DNA of 64,000 nucleotides from Henricia sp. BOLD:AAB3569. Lineage: Eukaryota > Echinodermata > Asteroidea > Spinulosida > Echinasteridae. The stretch lies in the NCBI GenBank assembly GCA_037783545.1, contig JBBELK010000459.1, forward strand, positions 983,164 through 1,047,163, read 5' to 3'. The position numbers were made by a program, and so were the translations under genes. The notes below the pieces were generated by a model, which saw nothing but the letters and a program-made list of their open reading frames with translations, ran no database searches and was not told where the DNA came from. Numbering within the stretch: position 1 is the stretch's first letter; each line of letters begins with the position of its first letter. This document shows, piece after piece, positions 51,672-61,500 of the stretch.

Positions 51672-53784
51672 CATAGGGTTCACAGTAGCGATTGTGCCGC
51701 TCAAATAAATACGTGAAGCTGACGATTGACGTGAGAAACGTGCCGAAAATGAAGAGCTTCAGTCGATACGAGTACTGATGCTGCAAAACGTGAAAAATCA
51801 AGAAATGTTAATGCAAACGTTTTGTCCTGAGTTGGCCCCGATGCCCCTACAAGATATACAATTTGTGAGGCCAACTTTGCCAGCATGCCCTATCCCAGGT
51901 TTTTACATAACCAAGGCCACCGAGACCAATGGGCTCATGTCCTGCTGAGTTGCCCCAATGCCCCTTTAAGCATGCCCTATCTTCTTGAATTTCATGAGGC
52001 TTATACCGGGGGTATTCACTAATAACCAATACACATTTGGAACAAAGTTGGCCATGGCGTCCCTCCAGTTGGCCTTAGTGTCCTATGAAATTCAGACTTG
52101 ACCTGGGACCAATTTTATAAACCTGTTTTGGTTACGTGACAAAATCCCCACCCCTTGGGCAAAATTTAGGTGACAAAAATCCCTACCCTGGGGTGCAAAA
52201 CGTCTTGTCTTGTATGCAGATGCATAGAAAGTTTTATTTCAATGGGTCAAAATCCCCACCCTGGGGCATGGAAAACGTGACCAAACCCCCAACAAGGGGT
52301 TTGGGGGGCAAACAATTGATAGGTGCACTATCTTGCACTGGCTAAGCTGCATTTTTAACCAAAAATAGTGGGAAATTTCTGGCTATTTTACCATGGGTGC
52401 TTTTCTTCTATGGCAAAGACAGCAAGTCGTGATCATGTGCAGAACAGCAAACACAATAAAGAAGATAAAACACTTTTCATGGACATCTGAAGAAATGAAG
52501 AAGACAAAAAATAGTTTGTATTTTTTTCAGATTCCTCAGTTTAAACCCCAATACATCATTTGCAGTTATCAAATATTTTACTTCACAAGTTGACAAAACC
52601 AAATAAAAAGTCTAATAGTAACAAACACCACATGATTTTTCTCTGTATAAAATAGTACCTTTATGAGAGAAATTGCGAACTGGAGGTTGGTTTTTAAAAA
52701 AAAGCTGTCTGCAGAGAACGTTTTCACCATTCAATAACACAAAAAACATGCATGGATTTTTGTTTTCAGGTTTTCTGAAGTTTTACTGTACTTGTGTGAC
52801 TGAAATTTCTACAAGGCAGTGGAAATAACGTCGTTTTAAACAGTTTATCTTTAATGAATGCTTTAGGAGCCCAGTGACCAGGGGTAATAATGTGCACTGT
52901 ATAAATATCCCCATTGTTTTTATTCATACCGTAATTTTCATTGGACGAAACAAATGTCAAGCCAACTAGACAAAACACCTCCGTAAGTGACAGTCCGAGA
53001 CTGGCACGGCACAAGACCCTATAGCCAGGACTCGTGTTCCAGTTATAAATATCCTGGCTATGCCAGGAGTACCACAGCAGTGCAAAGAAAATCCTTGGGG
53101 ACGAGTGTAGCGCCACCAAGATGCGCCAGATGTAACGCTGCGGAGTGTAGTTTCCGATACTCGCACTGATGGAAGGTAGAAAATTGTAGACCTGTAGAAC
53201 AATAATTCAGCTCAAAATTAGATTTAGAAATAAATGTTTTTATCTGGTACTGAAACCACACAGTGTTGAAGAAATCTGTGAGGTTTTGTGTTTTTTGACC
53301 TGTAAATCACATTAAAATGCAGAGGAATGTCGAAATTTTAATAAAGAAAAACTTAAAATTTTATAATCTGTAATGATAATTTAATATTAATAATTAAACT
53401 TGTACAACGCATATTTCATGTGAATATGTTCATATGCGCTTTACAGAATACAGTATCGAATTTGCATAAAATTATACTCAACTTAACTTTATGCAAAATG
53501 TTTGACATTGGTTTTATTTTTAATTTACGTTTGCCATGTTTTGCATTCGCTTTTTCTTAAAGGACAGGGCTGAGGTCAAGTTATTTCTGAGTAAAATCTT
53601 CGGTATTTTTTTTCGTATACATGATTGAACAACAAAGATTTAAATTTACATTGCAATGCGTACGATTCACTCCTTCGAAATCCTTCCACATAGAAATCAC
53701 CACACACAGCAGAAAGCCAGAGAGTGGACAGGAGGAAGTTGCCAACACCAACCATTTAATGGGGATCCGAATCATTCTTTTCAT
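51672..53784 (-). CDS. PGAP2: PGAP2 (post-GPI attachment to proteins 2), four exons, last exon not found
   Basis: Golgi/ER multipass protein needed for lipid remodelling of GPI anchors. Exons on the minus strand: 53,650-53,784 (45 codons from ATG), 52,930-53,191 (87 codons plus one base), 52,392-52,486 and 51,672-51,780. Phases agree and give 200 residues. Seen: first membrane helix (SGFLLCVVISMW) and THCN, then FLPSISASIGNYTPQRYIWR, LHSSPRIFFALLWY, RASLGLSLTEVFCL, LTFVSSNENYD, VHEKCFIFFIVFAVLHMI and YSYRLKLFIFGTFLTSIVSF, ending RHNRYCEPY. Human PGAP2 as recalled has THCGVPNYLPSVSSAIGG, PQRYVWR, LHSAPRF, VSSSEDFTIHENAF, YSWKQRLFIINF and MYCEAG in the same order. The family goes on with two more helices (about 50 residues), for which no exon was recognised below 51,672. 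A further 5' exon is possible. Confidence 0.85.
51825..52080. repeat. Dispersed repeat, inverted relative to 34,350
   Basis: It contains GTTGGCC, GCATGCCCTATC twice and CTCCAGTTGGCCTTAGTGTCC. It lies between PGAP2 exons 3 and 4. Confidence 0.5.
52541..52720. repeat. Dispersed repeat of the 24,604 family
   Basis: AATACATCATTTGCAG, TTTTACTTCACAAGTTGACAA and GAGAGAAATTGCGAACTGGAG in order. It lies between PGAP2 exons 2 and 3. Confidence 0.65.
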
Positions 53785-54520
53785 TAGCTTTAACTGTATT
53801 TAAACCTGTTTCATTAAGAGAGAAACATTACAACGCGCGCATGCACGGACACCCCAGCGAAAAGACAATCAAAATAAAGCACGCCCTCAAGAGTTCAAGT
53901 AATAAAGGTTGAAGAATTTTGTTGCATGGCACCCTCCTTCGATAAGCATTACAAGCACAACTTTTTGAACAGGGTCACAGACTAGGTCTTGAATAAATAT
54001 ATTATTCACCCTTAAAACATTTAATATTTCTTTAATATTGTAATCGAGGCAAATTAACAATTAAAAGCTAATAAATTTGGATTGTAATATTTAATTTCAT
54101 TCGAGAAATTTTTATTTTGCGTTCACAGAAAGTTGAGTCGAATCGCTCTAAGTGTATAGATTTTAACTTTACACGAAGTGTTCGTTCCAAAATAACTTCA
54201 TGTGCACTGTATGTACTGCATTGACGAGCTAATGGTCCGTCTGTCTGAACAGGAGTCGGCTGCGAAATGTCCGAGTTTTTAAGGAGGAATTTGGCCTTGT
54301 TTATTTCTGTCAATGTTCTGATTTCCACGCACAGGTTTTCATGTAAACAGACGAGTGAGATTTTCGTATGAATCCACCGAAAGATCTCTCCTTTGGAGCG
54401 GCGGAAGAGGAAAGGTGGGGAACCATTCTCCGCATACCGTCGGCTGATCAGCATGATCAGACAAAATTTAGGGATCGCTCATCATTTTGTTCCACTCTGC
54501 CATGGACCGATGTCGGTCAC
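53785..54520. other. Spacer upstream of PGAP2
   Basis: A 128-codon open frame on the minus strand (54,068-54,454) has no recognisable domain and biased composition. It could include a 5' UTR exon of PGAP2 but I cannot show this. Nothing else seen. Confidence 0.35.
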
Positions 54521-54523
54521 TTC

Positions 54524-55010
54524 GCCCCATTTACACTTCGCCCCATTTCCACTTCGTCCCATTTACACATCGCCCCATTTACACATCGCCCCATACCACT
54601 TTGCCCCACGTGAGTTTGCCCCACGTCAGTTCGTCTCACGTCGTCAGTTCGTCCCACTGCCACTTCGCCCCACGCCACGTCAGTTCGTCCCACTGACACT
54701 GCCACTTCGCCCATTATGACCACTTCGCCCGGAAAGAATTCCGTTTACTGGTCGCCACTTTTCTCCTTATAAAGACTTAATAACCACCAAAACATGTTAA
54801 AATTATGAAGGGAAGTGATTTTTTGAGTGAAAAACATTCATAAATTTTCTTGAAAAAAGGCCTACTTAAACTTTTTGATGGAAGTCATACACTTCGCCCA
54901 TTATTACCACTTTGCCCTATTACCACTTCGCCCCATTACTGATTTAATACCACTTCGCCCCATTACTGATTACCACTTCGCCCCATTACCACTTCACCCA
55001 TCTCTGTCTC
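54524..55010. repeat. CACTTCGCCCCATT minisatellite
   Basis: Dense 12-20-base units built on ACTTCGCCCCATT fill 54,524-54,735 and resume at 54,895-55,005. Chance open frames read as HFAPFTHRPI-type repeats. The same words occur at 9,635-9,800 beside the GPCR cluster. Confidence 0.85.
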
Positions 55011-55132
55011 CTGACGGTATTTTAGTCTGACCGTAACTGATGTTATTTAGACAGAATGATTCTGTCCCTACGGGTTACCGTAGGGACAGAACAGGAAACA
55101 CACCCTTTTCATGTAGTGGCTGGTTGTCATTT

Positions 55133-55770
55133 AGACCCGTGAACAGGGCGTCATATCCTCCGCCCTGGTGCCGTTTCTAACCCCAAATCTGTGGCAAACT
55201 CACGCAAATTAAATTTGTCCCTTGGCTCTGATATTTGCTCAATAGGTGCACTCTCCCCAATGTTCAAATATTCCGAAGAGTACGCATCGATCCGATGTCT
55301 AGTTTCGGTGAAATTTGGGGGCAAAATTGAGACCCTCCGTGAGATAAAATACAGACTGTTTGCCCCAAAATCAAATATAGGCATGCGCGAGAGCGGAGAG
55401 GTCAACACTAGACTGGTTCCCTGTCCTTATATTTACTTCCCTTCATCTTATACGACGAAGGGAAGTAAATATGAGGACAGCGAACCAGTCTAGCTTGTGT
55501 TGACCTCTCCGCTCTCGCGCATGCGCATATTTGATTTTGGGGCAAACAGTCTGTATTTTATCTCACGGAGGGTCTAAATTTTGCCCCACGATTTCACCGA
55601 AACTAGACATCGGATCGATGCGTACTCTTCGGAATATTTGAACATTGGGGTGCACCTATTGAGCAAATATCAGAGCCAAGGGACAAATTTCATTTGCGTG
55701 AGTTTGCCACAGATTTGGAGTTAGAAACAGCACCAGGGCGGAGGATACAATGCCCTGTTTAAGGGTCTAG
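55133..55770. mobile_element. Very long fold-back, about 640 bp, arms about 310 bp
   Basis: The left arm runs from AGACCCGTGAACAGGGC through GATCCGATGTCTAGTTTCGG to ACTTCCCTTCATC near 55,445. The right arm is its near-perfect complement down to GCCCTGTTTAAGGGTCT. The few mismatches suggest a young insertion. No transposase; the open frames are symmetrical by-products of the palindrome. Confidence 0.88.
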
Positions 55771-56098
55771 TTGTAATTTTGCCTCAAAATTGGAATCACA
55801 CACACAAATTCCCAGCTGGTTGTGTTCTCTAGTGGGTTTAGATGTCCATCATTGTAAAAGAATGAAAAGGAATACTTTCAATACCGTTTTTTAAGCAGAA
55901 ACGCAGTGATGGCATGAAACCACTCTAGGGGAAAACGTCACAATTTTTACTTTACTTTACTTTTTTTATTTATTAATTAGCAACACCGGAAACAACCAAA
56001 GAAGGCCTGCCAGCAGCCCGGATGACATGTAAGATCATCTACATGTATTTATAAAAAGAGGGAAAGTTTCATGATTTGTTTTAGAGTTGTCCCATAGT

Positions 56099-56610
56099 CG
56101 GTGAGGACTCCAACTCATGAAGGGGAGAAATTCTCCCCTTCTGGTGAATTCTCCCAATCGGGAGACAATTGTATCAGAACATATGGCCTTAAAATTTGCC
56201 TTGTCACGTGACCCCAGTGATGCAGATGCTTTACAATATACAAGCATGCGACCATAGGAGAAATCCAGGCATAAAATCTACGATTATCGTCATGAAAACC
56301 GTGCCGTCCTTAGGCACAGACCACAATTTACACCAGAAACGATCGTCTTTGGTGCCAAATTGTCGGCAAAAAGCCAAATTTACATAGATTTTCAATGTTT
56401 TTTTTGCAAAACTTGCCTCGCTTCGCCCAATTTTGTTTTAGCTAATTCTATGCATGCAAATGAGCGGATACGTGTGCAAATGGTGCCGAAGAATATCATT
56501 CTCCCGATCGGGTGAAAATCTCTGCATCGAGGGAAAAAAACTTCTCCCGATTGGGAGAATTCGCCAGAAGGGGAGAATTTCTCCATTTCGGGAGTTTGAG
56601 TCCTCACTAA
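56099..56610. mobile_element. MITE with GTGAGGACTCCAACTC ends
   Basis: GAGGACTCCAACTCATGAAGG and GGGAGAATTCTCC-type words at 56,100-56,170 are mirrored at 56,540-56,610 (GAAGGGGAGAATTTCTCC, GAGTTTGAGTCCTCAC). About 510 bp. Confidence 0.75.
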
Positions 56611-58094
56611 TAGTGTATAGGTTCCCAGTAGGTATCCATGCATGGTAATCTTTCCGACATCACATTTTAGTGGACTATTACATGTCTTATACCCCGCGAT
56701 CACGCTGGCGCTCCAACTTTGACCTGAAAAGTATTGAAAGCATGATGCAAAGTGCAGTAAGGTCTCTGAGAACGATTTAGTAATACAGTGGAAACTGTCG
56801 GGGACGGGAGAGGGTCGCCATGAGCTACCTTGAGCGGCAGACCTCGGTGCTAGTTTTGTGCATCCACAAAACAAGCGCAGCGGGTCGGCGCTCTGATGAG
56901 AGAGGTGTAATGACGCAGTACAGTCGCCATGGCAGCGCAAAGCGAACTGCATGAGCGGATCGTCAACGTAGCAACAACCCATAGAAGCGACTTGTGGTCG
57001 CAGAAATCATCCCCTGCGACTGGTGTGCGACTGCTGTACGCTTATTGGGCTCTCAATACGTGCCTCTGTTGCTGTTACTACGTGTCTACTACGCTTTATG
57101 GGCTTGTTTCCACACTGCGCTGCCACTGATACTATGACACTCGTTATACATCCAAGGCGTTGTTTGGACATTTGCAATAGGTTCACATTGCGTTCTTATT
57201 ACGATCCCACTTACACACATTTTGGTAAAAATACAGCTTCATCATCTGTACCTTCCCTCTGGCGGCGGACTTCTTGGTTCTTAAAGGCATGGTGCACACA
57301 CAGCGGCTGAAAGTAGACTGAAGCCCTCAGGTCGCAGGAGGCTCTATTTATACACGCCGCGCACGCGCAGTGAGCGAGTTGCAGACGTATTGAGAGCGTA
57401 GTGAGAGTGCAACAAGAGCGCACAGAGTGCACTGAGAGCGTACTGTTGATCAAACTGGGAACACATAGTGTCGCAGTGAGAGCGTATTAAGCGAGTCAAG
57501 AGCATACTGTAAGCTACCCGGTGTCATAGATTTCACAATTTTCGACGATGTCACTGCGCTTTGGTGAAAAACTTTAAAGTCTGGGAGCGCAAAGTGGTCG
57601 CTGGCTGATCGCAGTAGTGTGTGACAGGGCTTTTAGTTAAAAATTAATAAATACCTCGGACAGTTTACGCACACACAAACACAAACTGCACGCTCCCAAA
57701 AGCAAATTGTGAACTGTAGCAAGTACCCGGGCGTGCGCGTACGACACGATTGCATTACGCATAACGCGCGCGACCAAACAAAAACAACTAGACGCACAGC
57801 TAGCGGTTCGTACGAATGCGGTAGAAAGTGAATTCATGCAGAAACATGGCAAAACGACAAGCCTGGTGGCTCGGGCCATTATCAGTGCCCAGACCCCGGT
57901 TTTAAACGTATGTTTAAGACTGGCCAAACCTACTTTTAATCCCTAAATCAAACCTACATGTATGTCACTGACTGTTCTCCTGTGCAATCTGTCAAGGGTA
58001 GAATGTATTTATTTATTTATTTATTTATTTTTCTTTTCTTTTGGAGTACTTGAATCATTGCTTTCCAAGATTGTTTTTTTTATGTCTGACACAG
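56611..58094. other. Spacer upstream of UBE3A, with a GC-richer part
   Basis: 56,780-57,610 is richer in CG than its surroundings and has repeated GAGAGCGTA/GTGAGAG words. It may hold a promoter or 5' exon of UBE3A, or an old GC-rich transposon like that at 14,381. I could not identify an upstream exon ending in AT that would complete the start codon. 57,868-57,955 is a repeat shared with 25,430-25,510. (TTTA)n occurs at 58,006-58,030. Confidence 0.35.
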
Positions 58095-58537
58095 GAAGCG
58101 CGCCGCAGTACAAAAGCTTATTGAGCAATACTTCTACCAACTCGTCGATGGATGCGGAAATGAGCACTGCAACAATGAGAATTGTGCCTCCAGCCGAAGC
58201 GGGAAACCATTTACTCACAACGAGGCCGCTATAAAGGCCGTGGCTCTCTGCAAAGCCAAGGCCCAGCTGTGCTACCAGTCGACCTCCAAACAAGCTAAAA
58301 CGACGCATCAGGATGTCAGCGACCATGCGCCTTCCGGCAGAGGTCTGGTTGGGCTGTCGTTCAACGAGGGGGCATCATCGTCGTCTAGCACCCAGACTCC
58401 AAAGGGCTCATTTGATACCCCTTTAAGGGAAACGCCAGTCACAAGTCAGCCGTCGACGAGTACCGAAACGCCGAAAGCGGGCGTTGTTCCCGAGGTGATC
58501 GGAGCCCCTGTGAAGAAAAGTAAACAAGAACCACGAG
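58095..58537 (+). CDS. UBE3A: UBE3A exon with AZUL zinc finger
   Basis: The acceptor is GACACAG at 58,088-58,094; the donor is GAG/GTACTA after 58,537. The reading frame [13 protein letters not shown] is not the longest ATG-started frame: open frames in the other two phases overlap it. Four cysteines (in CGNEHC, ENC and AQLC) have AZUL spacing. The downstream half is Ser/Thr/Pro-rich and not conserved. Confidence 0.9.
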
Positions 58538-61500
58538 GTACTATAGTTGTTTTCATCAAAGACGTTTACAACATAGTTTGCTTAAAGCCTAATACATCAT
58601 TTGCAGTTACCCAAAATTTTACTTCATGAGTTGACAAGAAAAACCTGACTAAAAGTGTTTGATAGCAACTGAAACAAACGCCATATTATTTTTTTTTTCG
58701 TGAAAATGGTACCTTTTTGATACAAATTGCCAACTAAAAGTGTCTTTTTTTAAAAATTGTCTGCAGACAACTTTTATTCCATTCATACATACACAGAAAC
58801 CATGCATAGTTTTTTAGGTTTTCTGAAGTATTACTGAATTTATGTGGCTGAAATTTCTACAAGGCAGTTTATCACCATTATTCTTTAGTTGCGTAATGCT
58901 GTTGTTCCAGTCTTTAAGAGTTTTCCAACCATGTAATCTAAATCTGGTATGGTGCCTGATCACCATTGAAATGAAACAACCAAATTTGGGATGAGAGAAA
59001 AATTACTTTTTTAACGACTTCAAAAATGTGTAAATCTGACACATTCTGCAAAAATTAGTCACTTCTCACACAACCTGGTCCAATTTCTTGTGACTGTACG
59101 TAGCTAGAAATCATTAGGATTTTTTAATGACCCTGGATCAGCCGCTGATTTCTAGAATTGTTCACAAAAAAACATGGCTACTTTGCAACATTTGACTGAT
59201 TTTGCAAAACGGTGATACAAATATGTTCAGTGCTTTTTCTCCCTTTCATGAATCAGCTAAGCAACTGGACCACCTGTCACAACACAGAATGATTGCCTTG
59301 ATAGAATCCTGCGGTAAGGATGAGAGTTACTTCCCACTGGTGCACCTGATTGGCGAGTCGTTCTCCAGTTGGAAGGTCCTCAACAAGAGCTTCTTAAAGG
59401 CGCCTTACAAAGTCAAGACTCCTGATCAAGAAGCAGAAGACTTGGACCGCTTGCTGTCTGAGAAAGAACAAGAACGCATGATTGATGAGAGAGAAAAGGA
59501 CGAGGACGAATCCGGAGCTTCCGGAAGCCTTCCCTCAAGAACTGGCGAGCTCATGGTGAACGTAGAAGCTGTGCAACATGTTTACGCCGCACTGGACAAA
59601 CTAAATCAGGAGAGAGTCGCAAATGCCATGCTGAATGCGATCATAAGTCTTTCGCAGACGATGGAGGTGGAGGTGCGCTGCATGCCGCAGTTCGAATCCA
59701 ACCCGCGCTTCTTGAACGTCTTCGTGATCATCATGGAGAACCCGTTGCTTCAGAGTCCGGAGTACCTCGAGATGGCCTACCCGAGCTTCTGCAAGGCCAT
59801 GGGGCGTCTTCCGCTGTCCGCCCAGGCAACGCTGGCCCGTATCTGGTCCAAGTTCCCTGCGGATAACCTTAGGAGGAAACTAGAAAGCCTACAGCAACTC
59901 ATCACATACAAAGTCTTGACCGACCACTTTGGGCCGCTCCGCCGAAGCATCAACGACAATGAGCCAATCGCGGCAGGCGCCAAGTGCATGAAGATCATAT
60001 TTTACGCCAGTCTCCTCGGAGGGACGTTTGACAAAATGAGATCGTCGACTTCCACCGAGGATGAAGAAATGGACTTGAGAGAGTATTTTGGAGCTGTCGG
60101 AAATGACAATAAGGACAAAAAAATACCCAAAGAAGACCCGCTAAGCAAAGAGCTATCAGTCTCGGTCTTGGACTCTACAGAACCTCTAATACCCTTCGTG
60201 GATTTCTACAATGAACCTTTAAGCGATCAAGTTGACGTAGGGGACGACTTTGCGCGTTACAAAAAAGACGGACTTGGACAGAGCGGACAGTTTTCCTTCC
60301 TAAGCTACCCTTTTGTTCTCACTCCTGCCACCAAAAGCATGGGCCTGTTCTACGACAACAGAGTAAGGATGTACAACGAGCGACGGTTGACCGTTTTGAA
60401 CAGTCTCGTCCAGGGAGAGCAATTTAATCCTTACCTGAAGCTGAAAGTCAAGAGGAATTCGCTGATCGAAGACGCACTCGTCAATGTAAGTACCAGTGTT
60501 CTCCACGGGTTTTTCATTTGCTAGGGCGGCACCCCCCTTGGGAGCGGCCCGTGTGCAGTTGTACATGTACATACATGATGTAAATACATGAAAGGTATCA
60601 TGAACATTTTTGCAGTATGGCATTTTTTTTTGCTAGGGCGCTCGTGATTTTGCTCGGGCGGCACAAAAATTAGGTAGGGCGGCACGCCCTAGCAAAACCC
60701 CTCGTGGAGAACCCTGAGTACAAAGTTCTCAGAACTGCCAACCCTACCGGATTTTGGGGAATACGTCTGGGAAAACGGGTTAATTCCGTGACTCCAAACA
60801 CATCTAAAAATCCCCAAGGTTGTTAATTGACAATCCAGGAGGGTTTTTATCCATGCCAGGACTCACAAAATTAGTCATTTTCTGAAGAATCTGTTCCAAA
60901 ATCTGGGAGGGTTGGCAGCTCTGAGCACTTTGTGGTCTAATAGACCCTTTGTACTGGTGGCCATGACAGGGGGCAGGTTTTCATATTTAAAGGATGTGAC
61001 AATGGATCAACAAAGTGCTTAATCGTGTATAAGACACAGGGACAATGGGATTGTCCCCTGTCGTGGCGGGTCGGGAAAAGGGTCTATTGGCTATTCTTAA
61101 GTCGATAACAGAAATTTTAAAGCCATCTCTTAAACTGTAAAGACAGCTAATCTAGCCTGAAGCTCAAGTCCAAGCCTTCTTAGGATTGAAAGCTGTTGCG
61201 ATTTTAACAAACCCTTTGAAAACATTTTTTTTGGGACTTTATCCAATTCTGTATTTGTCAGCTTGAAATTGTTGCCATGGAAAACCCATCGGACCTGAAG
61301 AAGCAACTGTACGTGGAGTTTGAGGGAGAACAGGGTGTGGACGAAGGGGGAGTGTCCAAGGAGTTCTTTCAACTGGTTGTAGAGGACATCTTCAACCCTG
61401 ATATTGGTATGGTTGCACATGTATGGTTGCACATTATGGTTGCATGGTTGCACATGTATGGTTGCATGGTTGCACATGTATGGTTGCATGGTTGCACATG

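Noticed and set aside
54068-54454. Possible upstream coding exon of PGAP2
   Set aside because: 128 codons but no resemblance to PGAP2 or any family and no matching splice phase; left as spacer.
54393-54719. RPI/HFAP-rich repeat protein
   Set aside because: Translation of the CTTCGCCCCA minisatellite.
55191-55493. 100-codon open frame and its minus-strand partner at 55,151-55,408
   Set aside because: Both are mirror products of the 640-bp palindrome.
56392-56982. 196-codon open frame on the minus strand
   Set aside because: It runs across a MITE (56,099-56,610) and GC-rich spacer, shows no domain, and its composition follows the repeats.
58021-58326. 101-codon minus-strand frame and the ATG-started plus frame at 57,962-58,234
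   Set aside because: Both are shadows of the UBE3A AZUL exon, whose true frame lacks an ATG inside the exon.
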